A stretch of 64,000 nucleotides of DNA. Source: Streptomyces inhibens (GTDB lineage: Bacteria > Actinomycetota > Actinomycetes > Streptomycetales > Streptomycetaceae). The position numbers and the translations under genes were made by a program. Numbering within the stretch: position 1 is the stretch's first letter; the number at the start of each line of letters is the position of its first letter. Of this stretch, positions 18,217 through 26,720 are shown in pieces. The stretch spans positions 99,055 through 163,054 of the forward strand of contig NZ_QUAC01000014.1 of assembly GCF_003389455.1 (NCBI RefSeq), given 5' to 3'. Below the pieces are notes generated by a model. It ran no database searches. It was given only the letters and a program-made list of their open reading frames with translations, and was not told the origin of the DNA.

Positions 18217-18891
18217 ATGGACGCGAGCGCACGATACGAGATGATTGCCATCCCACCGGGGCAGGTGACGCTGTCGGACCGGCGAACGCAGCGCAGCTGG
18301 TCGGTCGAGGTTGCGCCTTACCAGCTCGCGGCGTTCCCGATCACCCAGGCGCGATACGCACAGGTCACCGGCCGGCGGCCGAGCGCCGCCCAAGGTGACC
18401 GCTTGCCCGTCGAGGGCGTTTCGTGGCTGGACGCCGTCCGGTTCTGCAACGCCCTGTCCCAGCAGGACGGGTTGACGCCCGCGTATCGCCTCCACGCCGA
18501 CGTCGAGGGTATCGAGCGGGACGCATCCGCTGACGGGTACCGGCTACCGACCGAGGCCGAGTGGGAGCACGCATGTCGTGCCGGTACGGCCGGTGCGCGG
18601 TACGGGCAGCTCGACGAGATCGCTTGGCATCGCGGCAACTCGCACGAGCGGATTCACGACGTGGGCGGCAAGCAGCCCAACGCATGGGGCCTGTACGACA
18701 TGCTGGGCAATGTCTGGGAGTGGTGCTGGGACATCTACGATGCCGAGGTCTACGGCACCTATCGGGTGCTGCGTGGCGGTGGCTGGTTCGACGAGCCGTG
18801 GAGCTGCCGGGCCTCGGTGCGGCGCCGCAGCCACCCGACCTTCCAGATCGACGACGTGGGATTCCGCATCGCGCGTTCCATCGCGTGCTGA
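18217..18891 (+). CDS. SUMF1/FGE-sulfatase-modifying domain protein
   Basis: The 224-residue protein is one formylglycine-generating-enzyme (SU MF1) domain: FPITQARYAQVTG near 45, VSWLDAVRFCNALS near 70, YRLPTEAEWEHACRAGT near 110, GNVWEWCWD near 165 and RVLRGGGWFDEPWSCRASVR near 190. True formylglycine-generating enzymes have two cysteines around the RGGS.. segment; here the first is replaced, so it probably is not a sulfatase activator. Other members hydroxylate or oxidise substrates, act in ergothioneine synthesis, or are bacterial effectors. No sulfatase lies nearby. The ATG at 18217 lacks a strong binding site. Confidence 0.75.
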   Translation: MDASARYEMIAIPPGQVTLSDRRTQRSWSVEVAPYQLAAFPITQARYAQVTGRRPSAAQGDRLPVEGVSWLDAVRFCNALSQQDGLTPAYRLHADVEGIERDASADGYRLPTEAEWEHACRAGTAGARYGQLDEIAWHRGNSHERIHDVGGKQPNAWGLYDMLGNVWEWCWDIYDAEVYGTYRVLRGGGWFDEPWSCRASVRRRSHPTFQIDDVGFRIARSIAC

Positions 18892-19070
18892 TGGGCGGGC
18901 CGGCTCTCCGTGACGAGGGTCGCTTCCCGTTCGCCAGCGCTTCCAGGTCGGCCGGCACCTCGCCGTGCAGTGTGCGCGGAGGGCGGACGGGGCCCTCGCC
19001 ACAGTGCCCTGAGCTGACCTGACCTGACCAACTCGGCCAACAACCCCGGCCGGAACACTACGATCGCGGC

Positions 19071-20063
19071 ATGTCCACATCCTCACTCCTGCTGGCCAGC
19101 AGGATCCCCTCCGATTCGCCGATCCTGGATTTCGACATCGTCGTCGTCGGCGGAAGTCCGCTCCTTGTCTGCACCGACTTCAGCGGTGACGTCTTCAGCT
19201 GGGATCCGCTGCGCGATCAGTGGGCCGGGCATCGGCTCGACATGCCGTGGCGGCCGGAGGACGAGTACGAGTTCAGCGACATCCTCACGATCGGTGCCGC
19301 GGTCGTCGACGGGCGGGTCGTGGTGGGCGGGGGAGGCGACCACCAGCCGTTCGCGCAGTGGGATCTGGCGAGCGGTGCCGTACGGACGTACGCCCGCTAC
19401 GAGCACGGCGGGGTGGCCTCCACGACCACGATGGAGCTCGACGGCCGGACGCTGTTCCTCAGCGGCTGCACCGGCCCCGCCGTACATCTGTGGGACGCCT
19501 CGAAAAGCGACCCCGATCCCGCGGCCGACGAGGTGGAGCTGGCCGGGCACGGCGACGGCGTCGGCGGTGTCACCGCGGGCCGGCTGTGGGACCGGCCGGT
19601 TGTGGTGTCCGGCGCCTATGACGGCAGCGTGCTGGTGTGGGACATCGGAGCTGAAGAGCCGTTGACCCAATTCGACGACCTCGACTTCGTGGTTCGCGGA
19701 GTGGGACTTGTGACTGTGGACGGCCACGCGCGCGTGGTGGCCGCCGGGGGCCGGGCGCTTGTCATGGGCGATCCCGACACCGGTGCATGGGAAGCGCCGT
19801 TCGCCGTGCCGGGGGACGCTATCGAGTGCATGGACGTCGGTGTCGTCGACGGGTTGCCGGTGGCGGTGACCGGCGGTGAGGACGGCACGGTGTGCGTGTG
19901 GGATCTTGCGGGCCGGAGGCTGCTCGGGGTGCCGCTCACCGAGCACGAGAAAGAGGTCTTCGCCGTCCGTATCACCCACTTCGACGGCCGTCCCGTCGCC
20001 GTCACCGCGGGCCGGGACCGCCGTATGCGGCTGTGGGACCTTCGGGCGTTGCTCAGTACGTGA
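19071..20063 (+). CDS. WD40-repeat protein
   Basis: The 330-residue protein is a stand-alone WD40 beta-propeller with at least five readable blades ending in ..WDL or VWD. (DVFSWDP, FAQWDLASG, VHLWDAS, VLVWDIG, VCVWDLAG, MRLWDLR). No signal peptide, kinase or helicase domain is attached, so it is cytoplasmic. Such propellers act as protein-binding platforms. The start at 19071 is the first ATG and has no obvious binding site. It follows the SUMF1 gene on the same strand after 180 bases containing three TGACC iterations; cotranscription is uncertain. Confidence 0.8.
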   Translation: MSTSSLLLASRIPSDSPILDFDIVVVGGSPLLVCTDFSGDVFSWDPLRDQWAGHRLDMPWRPEDEYEFSDILTIGAAVVDGRVVVGGGGDHQPFAQWDLASGAVRTYARYEHGGVASTTTMELDGRTLFLSGCTGPAVHLWDASKSDPDPAADEVELAGHGDGVGGVTAGRLWDRPVVVSGAYDGSVLVWDIGAEEPLTQFDDLDFVVRGVGLVTVDGHARVVAAGGRALVMGDPDTGAWEAPFAVPGDAIECMDVGVVDGLPVAVTGGEDGTVCVWDLAGRRLLGVPLTEHEKEVFAVRITHFDGRPVAVTAGRDRRMRLWDLRALLST

Positions 20064-20239
20064 GTCGGCGGGACCGCGCGGTCTGCTCGTCGCTCGGTCA
20101 CAGACCAAGCAGACCAACGATCTGATGATCTGACAGAGATGACCGAAGGGCCTGTCTGGCAAAGAGCAACGGCTGGCTGAGCCTCGGCAGAGGCAAAAAG
20201 GTCTTGCTGCAGTGATAGTGGGGCCGCGAAGCTGGGTCC

Positions 20240-20533
20240 GTGCCAGGGCAGAGGAAGCGGAAGAGGCAGCGACAGCAGCAGGGGATGCGTCAGGGGGATG
20301 CCGATCGCTTGGCCGCTGACGCGGGACGCTGGGAAGTGGTCTTCGAGACTCAGGACGTGTCGGAATGGCGAACCCAGGTGCGCCGACTGCGTGCCGAGCG
20401 CAACCAGATCGACTGGTCGATGGCCCGAATGGACACACTGTGCGGGCGCTTGGTGCATCCGACCACCTATCGGTTGAGTGTGTTCGTGCCGGGCTCCGCG
20501 CCTGCCCCCACCAAGGGCAACCCCGGTAATTGA
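20240..20533 (+). CDS. Small conserved protein, unknown
   Basis: The 97-residue product starts at GTG 20240 with a basic tail (PGQRKRKRQRQQQG), then WEVVFETQDVSEW, RTQVRRLRAERNQIDWS and DTLCGRLVHPTTYRLSVFVP. I have the impression of a conserved short Streptomyces protein but cannot name a family. The basic N-terminus could bind nucleic acid. A binding site is weak (GAAGC 12 bases upstream). Its stop lies inside a tandem 12-mer repeat. Confidence 0.55.
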   Translation: MPGQRKRKRQRQQQGMRQGDADRLAADAGRWEVVFETQDVSEWRTQVRRLRAERNQIDWSMARMDTLCGRLVHPTTYRLSVFVPGSAPAPTKGNPGN

Positions 20534-20551
20534 TTACGTAATTGATCACGT
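20528..20551 (+). repeat. Tandem 12-mer AATTGATYACGT
   Basis: Two adjacent copies differ at one base. The AT-rich element overlaps the stop codon of the small gene at 20240 and could be an operator for the methyltransferase gene downstream. Confidence 0.6.
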
Positions 20552-20670
20552 GGCGGGCAGCGGAGAGCTGACGGATGTCGCACGGGAACGGAGTCTTTCC
20601 TCCAGCGCCGCCGCTGCCAACGTTCGCCCTGTTGCGGGGCGGGTAACCGGTTGGTAACCGTCGACGGTGC

Positions 20671-21417
20671 GTGGATACTGTCGCGGTGTTCTCAGACGCT
20701 GACGCTGCCGCGCTGTATGACCTGCTGAATCCGTGGGACCCCGAGCTCTGGCCCGGTGATGGCTTCTACGACGAACTGGTCATGGCCGCCGACTCGGTTC
20801 TGGATGTCGGCTGCGGGACCGGCTCCATGCTGCACCGTACGCGCGAGCAGGGCCACACCGGACGTCTCGTCGGCCTCGACCCGGACGGTGCCGCGCTGGC
20901 CCGGGCCCGGCGTCGTACCGACATCGAGTGGGTCGAGGGCACCGCGGCGGACGCGGGGTGGGATACCGAATTCGATCTCGCGACGATGGCCGGTCACGCA
21001 TTTCAATGCCTTGTCACCGACGACGACTTGCGCGCCTCACTCGCGGCGATCCATGCAGCGTTGCGCGAGGGTGGCCGCTTCGCGTTCGAGACGCGCCACC
21101 CGCAGGCGCGTGCCTGGGAGGGCTGGAACCCGTCGAGGGTATCCGAGATCGCCGACAAGGCCGGCCGCGCCCTGCGCATCTGGCACGAGACCGAGTCCGT
21201 CGCCGACGACGTCGTCACCTTCACCGAAACGACGGCCGAGCCTGACGGCAGCGTCCTCCGCGTCGACCGCACGAGCCTGCGCTTCCTCGACGTTGTGAGG
21301 CTCGACGCGTTCCTCGTCGGCGCGGGCTTCGAGACCGAGGCCCGGTACGGTGACTGGCACCGCGGACCGGTCACCGATACGAGCCGGGAGATCATCACGA
21401 TCGCCCGCCGGAAATAG
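20671..21417 (+). CDS. SAM-dependent methyltransferase
   Basis: The 248-residue protein is a class I (Rossmann) methyltransferase with motif I VLDVGCGTGSML at 43-54, the acidic residue of motif II in VGLDPDG, and motif III-like FDLATMAGHAFQ. The N-terminal segment YDLLNPWDPELWPGDGFYDE is a typical substrate-lid helix in small-molecule methyltransferases. The substrate is unknown. The start is GTG at 20671. No partner gene is evident; the small peptide gene at 21913 is the next plus-strand gene, 500 bases away. Confidence 0.8.
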   Translation: MDTVAVFSDADAAALYDLLNPWDPELWPGDGFYDELVMAADSVLDVGCGTGSMLHRTREQGHTGRLVGLDPDGAALARARRRTDIEWVEGTAADAGWDTEFDLATMAGHAFQCLVTDDDLRASLAAIHAALREGGRFAFETRHPQARAWEGWNPSRVSEIADKAGRALRIWHETESVADDVVTFTETTAEPDGSVLRVDRTSLRFLDVVRLDAFLVGAGFETEARYGDWHRGPVTDTSREIITIARRK

Positions 21418-21912
21418 CCCCACCGGGCATCGGGCCGCAGCCATGAGGCCCGGAGCCTGCACCCCGTCCGTCGGCATGTGGCCCGCGATCATGTGGGCGT
21501 CAGGTCGACCGACGTGGGCGTGGCAGCGGCCGGCGTTCATCGTCGATGACGTGCCGCACAGGGGTGCCTGCTCTCCGCCTGCACGGTGGGTGGTTCACCC
21601 CACGCGTCGCCTGACAAGATCTGCTGAGCCCGATACACGTATCATGATCATCGAATCGAGGATCTGGAGCGATTCACAGTCCCTCGCCGACACCAACCGC
21701 GACCCGGTACGGCACCACACCGGACGGGCCCAACAGATCGTCTCCACGGCTACGTCGGCGGAGCTGAACCTCGCCGACATCTGGGCCGCGGCATCGGCCC
21801 CGACGTTACGGCTGGCCCGCGCCGCATCCAGAAGCTCGTCGGACGCAGGCCCGACCGTGCGACCCATCACAACCCGACCACGGCTTACGGCCGTAGAACA
21901 CCAAGGAACGTC
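21418..21912. other. Intergenic, no gene called
   Basis: About 500 bases without a supported gene. A minus-strand frame of 91 codons (21595-21870) has no family resemblance and ends close to the next gene. A short AT-rich stretch with TGATCATGATA-like dyad at 21640-21655 may be regulatory. Confidence 0.35.
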
Positions 21913-22083
21913 ATGCCCCCCTCAACACCGCAGCCGCACAACAAGATCGTTGGCAATGTCCCTCGTCCTGCGAAGCCCGACTACAGCAACGTCTTCATCG
22001 AACCGGTCTACGAAAACAGCTTCCCCGAAGTCGACCTGGAGGACGATCTCGACGTGCCTGCCATCTCCCGCTTCGAATACTGA
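21913..22083 (+). CDS. Short peptide gene, 56 residues
   Basis: ATG 21913 is preceded by AAGGA at an ideal five bases, and the frame runs 56 codons to TGA. The product is proline- and asparagine-rich in the first half (PSTPQPHNKIVGN), then PDYSNVFIEPVYENSFPEVD, a strongly acidic stretch EVDLEDDLDV and the end PAISRFEY. Codon third positions favour G/C as in real genes. The shape, a charged leader-like segment and a short aromatic C-terminus, recalls ribosomal-peptide precursors, but no maturase lies beside it. The only enzyme upstream is a methyltransferase 500 bases away. Alternatively it is a small regulatory or structural peptide. Confidence 0.6.
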   Translation: MPPSTPQPHNKIVGNVPRPAKPDYSNVFIEPVYENSFPEVDLEDDLDVPAISRFEY

Positions 22084-22107
22084 CAATCTTGGGCACGGAG
22101 CGGCAGC

Positions 22108-22525
22108 TCACGGCCCACCTCCGCCTGCGCGGAGGGCACGCATCTTGGCCGAAGCGCAGGCGTCCGGCGGACGGTTCACCTCCGCTCGCGTGGAGACTGC
22201 ACGTAATGGCGAGAGCAGCAGCGTCTCAGCCTGCAGTTCGAGCCGGGAGGCTATTCGGGGAGCCAGGGCGTCGGGCAATGCGATGCCGGCCTCGTGGTAC
22301 TCCTCGGCAAGGTAGTCATCAAACTCCTCGGGGTGGGATTCCCCCAGCCGCTGGACCGCAATCCGACCGACCTCGCCCCGGCGGCGTTCTGCTGCAGATT
22401 CCTTGCGTCGCTTCGCCCGCTGCTCCGGCGTTTCGGAAGTGTGGCGACGGCGAGGATTTGCGGCCTCTGCTTCGTACTTACGTTGCCGCAGCGAACTGTG
22501 CGCAATGGTGGCTCTTTTCCGTCAT
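22108..22525 (-). pseudogene. Conserved small protein, frameshifted at start
   Basis: From ATG 22525 the first codons read MTEKS, and after removal of one base near 22512 the frame continues IAHSSLRQRKYEAEAANPRR, ETPEQRAKRRKESAAERRRG, LGESHPEEFDDYLAEEYHEA and RLELQAETLLL. This is a basic coiled-coil-like protein of a type I have seen in Streptomyces genomes without known function. The last 30 codons run through the CRISPR-like repeats and are probably not original. The 418-base length is not a multiple of three, which confirms the shift. Confidence 0.55.
22111..22200. CRISPR. Two degenerate type I-E-like repeats
   Basis: Repeats at 22111-22139 and 22172-22200 share 20 of 29 bases, including CACCTCCGC followed by a GCGNGGAG partner arm, and are separated by exactly 32 bases, giving the 61-base period of type I-E arrays. 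No further unit could be found and no cas gene is in the window. The same stretch is the tail of a minus-strand reading frame, so chance cannot be excluded. Confidence 0.35.
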
Positions 22526-22582
22526 TCGTCCGTCGCCGGGATTGTTCTTCCTCTGAGCGAACTGTCGGTCAAGGGCCGTGAT

Positions 22583-22886
22583 CTAGGCCCATTCGTCGAG
22601 CAGGGTGCGGTGGAAGCATTCGACTTTGCCGTTGGTCTGTGGCCGGTAGGCGCGGGTGAATTTGCCGGTCGCGCCGAGGTCGGTCAGGGCCGGTTTCCAG
22701 GCCAGGTCTTTGCGGTAGGACCAGTCGTTGTCGGGCAGGTCGCGTTCGATGCGGGTGATGCCGTGGGGTGCGGAAGAACGCGGCGGCGCGGGTGAGGAAG
22801 TCCACGCAGGTGGCGACCTTCTCATCCGTGTGGATCTCGGTGTAGGTCGGGCGGGAGTGGCCGTCGTGGCATGCGCGTTCGGCTCG
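22583..22886 (-). pseudogene. IS481-family transposase remnant
   Basis: Three frames give the catalytic core of an IS481-type transposase: ACHDGHSRPTYTEIHTDEKV, then CVDFLTRAAAFF, then GITRIERDLPDNDWSYRKDL and TGKFTRAYRPQTNGKVECFH ending RTLLDEWA at TAG. The DDN..SY and PQTNGK.E motifs are the second aspartate and the glutamate. The first aspartate region and N-terminus are missing. It is fused directly behind the stop of the DUF6333-like gene. Confidence 0.75.
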
Positions 22887-23618
22887 TTACGCTTCGAGCC
22901 ACGCTTCCTGCATGACCGAGGTGGCCTCTTCGGTGTGCCGGACACGGAACAGAGACATGGCGCGGCCGTCGTGGTTGAGGGGGCGACGCGTTCGAGGGCG
23001 AGTTGGGCCGGCGCATCCCGGGGGAAGATGTAGTCGGGCTCGTCGAGGTGGATGCCTGCTTCCGTCAGGGCCTCACTGGTGATGCCGAACGCGTCGATAA
23101 CGGCTTGCGGTTCTCCTTCCACGTACCAGTCGTCTTCTTGAGCGTGCCGGCCAGACGCCAGGAGCTTTGTACCGCTGGGGTGGAAGATCGCCCAGGCGCC
23201 ATGGGCGGTGTTGTCGTCGATGGTGCACGCAGCGGTGATCACCGCGTCGGGGAGTTTCTTGTGGAGTTCTTCCGTCAACTCCAGGACGGGGAAGTCGTCC
23301 GCGGTGTGTCCAAGAGCGGGGTCGATTATCTCCCTCACGCTGCCCCAGCATCCGACGCGGACCAGTTCCAGGTCGGCTCGGGTGCCGGCGGCTACGTCAG
23401 CGGTCGCGGGGACAGTTCCCAGGTCTTCGAGGATCGTGTCGACGGTGCCTAAGCATTCTGCGAATTGGCGGGCCACGGCTGGGTCATGAGCGGGGAGATC
23501 GGCCGCGTCCGTGGGGGATCCGGGGTGGACGATGGTGAGGCTGTATTCGCCGTAGCGGAGAACACCCGCGTCCGCGGGAAGTCCCAGAAGGAGGATTCCG
23601 TCGTGCCCGTCCCACTAA
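22887..23618 (-). pseudogene. DUF6333-like protein, broken at both ends
   Basis: The main frame reads LLLGLPADAGVLRYGEYSLT, LPAHDPAVARQFAECLGTVD, VRVGCWGSVREIIDPAL, KLPDAVITAACTIDDNTAH and EALTEAGIHLDEPDYIF, which fits the DUF6333 family of Streptomyces proteins. A base is missing in a run of C near 22975; the next frame completes it with DRAMSLFRVRHTEEATSVMQ and a stop at 22887. On the 5' side the frame meets TAG at 23618 before any start, so the N-terminus is lost as well. Function of the family is unknown. Confidence 0.55.
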
Positions 23619-23739
23619 AGGGGCGCGAGGGCAGGCCCCGACAGACAGAGGGCCCCCACCAACGGGGTGAGGACCCTCCGGCTGCACCCGGGTTCGGTCA
23701 GGCGCAGCCGATATAGGCGACGTAGATCCCCACGCCGGT

Positions 23740-24189
23740 GGTGCCGCTGGCACGTCTGGGGTCGCCAGGCACGGACAATGAGGAACTTCAGGCCGAAGCG
23801 TTGGTCGGACAACCCGCGGCTGAACGTGGCTGGCCGCACAGCAGGATGCGTTCCCCAGTGGGAGCGGGAGCCCGGCGGCGGCTGGGACTTCACTGTCGAC
23901 TCCCTTGACCGGCCGGAGGAACTGAGCCGGGCACGGCTCGCCTCCTGAGAGGAGGCGAGGAAGGCCGAGGACAGCCCGTTCCTGTCGGTCGCGGCCTGGT
24001 TACTTCGGCGAGGTGCAGAGTCGCAACGTCGGGACGCTGTGGCAGTGTCGCCCCGAAGTGGACAGACCCCATGTTCGATGGGATCTTCGTGACCGTGCCC
24101 TGACACCGATGGGCGCCCACGAATTGGCGGATGCAGAGGAGCACGAGGGGCTGTACGACGATGAGGACGAGGAGTACCGGCCCTTCTGA
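23740..24189 (+). pseudogene. Unknown conserved protein, stop plus frameshift
   Basis: Pieces in two frames form one protein: CVPQWEREPGGGWDFTVDSL and LDRPEELSRARLAS, a TGA, then EEARKAEDSPFLSVAAWL, and after a frame change GYFGEVQSRNVGTLWQCRPE and ELADAEEHEGLYDDEDEEYR ending at TGA 24189. The internal TGA near 23946 and one frameshift near 23998 disable it. The family is unknown to me; the acidic C-terminus is distinctive. Confidence 0.5.
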
Positions 24190-24366
24190 AATCCGGCGGA
24201 CGAGATCCAGGCCCTGTTCCTGCGCATGCCGGACAATCACCTGAGCAGCGCCTTGGACCGGTGCACCCGCTGACACCCACCGGCCCCGCGCGGGCGAAGC
24301 CGTTGCCCATCTCTCCACCAGGAGCCCCGTATACCCCTTCCTCTTCCCCGGCATGAAGACGCCGGT

Positions 24367-24885
24367 GTGCCCGTCATCCGAACCGACTTCACCAACCCCG
24401 ACGGCTGGGAGCGCCTCTTGCAGGCTCTGCTGACGCCCGTAGGGATGAGGGATGCCTTCCAGCAGTCGGACGACGCCACGGACAACTATGACCGTGCCGT
24501 GCATTACGTCGGGGAACTGGACCACGACAAGTACCGGGGTACGCGGCCGGGCGATGTGCTCGCCGCGGCCCCGGCAGGTCACGGGCTGGCCTACGGCCAT
24601 GTCTACCTTGCCGACGCCGTGACGTTCGCTTCGGACGATCTTCCTCTTCTGGGTGTCGACATCGACCCCGAGGAGGAGCGGGTAGAGCCCTTTCGCGTCC
24701 CGGCGCTCCATGTAGCCAGCGTCGAGGCCAACGTTCACATCGCCAACATGTTCTTCAGCGAGTTCAACGGCTTCGACTGGGACGACCGCGATCTTCTCGT
24801 AGCGGGTCCGGGGACGGACGTGTGGAAGGAGTTCGAGCGGATGGACCGGTACGACGAAGACGAAGGCGACGACGAGCCGGAATAG
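24367..24885 (+). CDS. DUF6924-like protein
   Basis: The 172-residue protein begins PVIRTDFTNPDGWERLLQAL and contains LPLLGVDIDP, EPFRVPALHVASVEANVHIA and NMFFSEFNGF, which fits the DUF6924 family of actinobacterial proteins of unknown function. The GTG at 24367 is used as start; a CAGGAG lies 43 bases upstream, too far to serve it, so the true start is uncertain and the frame is open upstream to about 24313. The C-terminus is Asp/Glu-rich. It is the first intact gene after a run of broken ones. Confidence 0.6.
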   Translation: MPVIRTDFTNPDGWERLLQALLTPVGMRDAFQQSDDATDNYDRAVHYVGELDHDKYRGTRPGDVLAAAPAGHGLAYGHVYLADAVTFASDDLPLLGVDIDPEEERVEPFRVPALHVASVEANVHIANMFFSEFNGFDWDDRDLLVAGPGTDVWKEFERMDRYDEDEGDDEPE

Positions 24886-24948
24886 ACCAGAGCGTGGTGT
24901 GGCCTGGAGCGGCATGGTGCTGCCGGGGAGGACGGGGCGGGCAAGGGC

Positions 24949-25122
24949 ATGGGCAAGGGGAAGGGGAAGTACCGGTACCTGCTCTCGTGCGAGTCGCTGG
25001 GCGAGCCGGAGGCGGAGACCAGCGCGCAGGATGAGGCGGTGTCCGAGCCGGATCCGCGAGTCCTGGTCAGCGCGGCCGGTGCAGTGCCTGCGGATGATGC
25101 GGAGCGCGGCGAGATGCCGTAG
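24949..25122 (+). CDS. Short acidic protein, 57 residues
   Basis: ATG 24949 opens a frame reading MGKGKGKYRYLLSCES, then LGEPEAETSAQDEAVSEPDP, and ends DDAERGEMP. The basic glycine-lysine start and acidic rest look like a real small protein. A GGGGAGG lies 17 bases upstream, rather far, and AAGG is closer. It follows the DUF6924-like gene by 63 bases in the same frame. Function unknown. Confidence 0.45.
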   Translation: MGKGKGKYRYLLSCESLGEPEAETSAQDEAVSEPDPRVLVSAAGAVPADDAERGEMP

Positions 25123-25281
25123 CCGTCTTCTCCGGCGTGGGCGCATCCGGCGTGGCTTCTGCGGGAGCTTCCGCTTGTCCATGCCATTCAGGGAGTACGG
25201 GCCTGAGGGGGCCCAACTGTCTTGTTCATCAACCGATCGATACATGAGCGGCAACAGGTCTATGGGGGGAAGCAGTTCTGC

Positions 25282-26190
25282 TCACGCGCAGCCGGTCCGG
25301 GTGGCGAGCACGGTGGCCAGGGCGCACGGCGCGAGCAGCAGCCCAAAGGCGGCGCCGTAGCCGACGGCGTCGGTCGAGCCGGCGCCCAGGCAGGCGTTGA
25401 ACAAGGCGGAGGAGACGCCCAACACCATCATCTGGCCCAGATTCTGGGTTGTCTGCATCGCGCTGCTGGCATAGCCCTGACAGCCGGGCGGGCTATGGGT
25501 GAGTGACAGCACTGTGAGGGAAGGGGCGTACATACCCATGCCGACGGCCGCGACGGCCATGGCCGATGCGGCGGTGTACGCGGGCGTTGAGGGAAGCGTC
25601 CCGGCGACCGCGAGCGCCACTGCCACCGCCTGCACCAGCGCACCGGCCACGACCAGGCGGTGCCGGGGGCAGTGCTCCAGTAGCCGCCCCTGCACCAAGG
25701 AGGAGCCTGCCCAGGCCACGGCAGCACCCGTGAAGGCCAGGTCGATCACCATGGGAGGCGCGTCCCGTTCGGTGGCCAACAACAGGGGCACGTACGCCTC
25801 CAGCGTGAAGAACACCCCTGAACCCAGGCCGCGCAGCAGAACTGTGGCCGGCAGGCCGTGTGCGGCACGCCAGGTGCCCGGCGGTAGCAGCCGTGACGCG
25901 AACGCCGCCAGCAAGGCGAACCCGCCCGCGGTGAACAGCAGGTGGCGCATGTTCCAGCCCGAGACGCCGTACTGCCCCAACGCCGCACCCAGGCTTACGG
26001 CTGTCGCAACCATCAGCGCAGGGCGCGGCGGCCTGTCTTCCGACGGGGCGGGGGCGGCCGCCCAGGAAGGGCTGAACTCCATCACCCGCTGCCGTATGCC
26101 GGCCGTCATGGCCGCTGCTGCCTTGGCTGTTCTCTGTCTCTCCGGATGCACCACCGACTTCCCGCCTGAGCAGCAAAAGCGGCTGGACAA
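25282..26190 (-). pseudogene. MFS transporter, C-terminal half only
   Basis: The frame encodes about 240 residues that match the second half of a major-facilitator transporter, with six hydrophobic helices (for example GFALLAAFASRLL, LVVAGALVQAVAVALAVAG and AASAMAVAAVGMGMYAPSL) and the basic loop GRLLEHCPRHR between helices. The first 60 residues are polar and antisense to a lipoprotein gene, so the genuine N-terminal half, including the signature loop between helices 2 and 3, is missing. Half transporters of this kind are not expected to work. A substrate cannot be given. Confidence 0.7.
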
Positions 26191-26360
26191 AGCCGCCGGA
26201 GCCGCCGGCTTGGCCGCCGCTGGCGCGGCACACGTATGACGCCATCGCGCCCGCCGTCGACCACATCAAGCAGGGCCGGCCCCCGCAGACCCTCCCCCAG
26301 GCGGTCGTCGATGACGCGGTCGCCTCCGCCCCCTCAGCCACCCTCGCGGGCAAGAGCTGA
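26096..26360 (+). pseudogene. Small lipoprotein, frameshifted
   Basis: ATG 26096 starts a signal peptide with a lipobox (VLCLSGC) and CTTDFPPEQQKRLDKAAG, ending at TGA 26239. One base added there joins it to YDAIAPAVDHIKQGRPPQT and SATLAGKS, closing at 26360. So a roughly 88-residue membrane-anchored lipoprotein has been broken by a one-base deletion near 26237. It overlaps the 5' end of the MFS frame on the other strand, which supports the view that this frame, not the MFS N-terminus, is the original one there. Confidence 0.55.
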
Positions 26361-26434
26361 CCCCGCCCCGCCCGCGGGGGCTACATCCGCCCCCGCCCGA
26401 GCCACTTCGACCGCAGCAGGAGGCGAGAGAGGAA

Positions 26435-26720
26435 TGCGCGTTGCCGCCGACCACCAGGGCCCCTGCACCCTTGTCGGCCCGCTCTCGCATCGAGCTCATG
26501 GGAGGCAGCCTGTTGATGAGCCCCAGCCCCGGCATTCCACCAGCGCCCTCACACCGCCTCGCTGCTCTCCCGGAGGCGGCCGCGCTCGCCGCAGCCGCGC
26601 CCGTGGGGGTCCTAGAGGCCATCAACTTGGTCGTGCCCGACGGACTGCTGATCCCCAATTGCCGTTTGTGACGCCGAAGCTACGGCCGCGGCCGGCCTGA
26701 CCATCGGCGCGTACGACTCA
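26435..26720 (+). pseudogene. Uma2-type nuclease-fold remnant
   Basis: ATG 26435 has a strong site (AGGAGG then GAGAGG), but the frame shifts soon after. The next frame reads SRIELMGGSLLMSPSPGIPP, then LEAINLVVPDGLLIPN, and a third gives DAEATAAAGLTIGAYD. These are the core motifs of the Uma2/DUF820 restriction-endonuclease-like fold, which is very frequent in Streptomyces. At least two frameshifts and loss of the C-terminal half make it non-functional. Confidence 0.6.

Noticed and set aside
26096..26190. N-terminal 60 residues of the MFS frame as a genuine extension
   Set aside because: This part is antisense to a lipoprotein signal peptide and lacks hydrophobic helices, so it is not transporter sequence.
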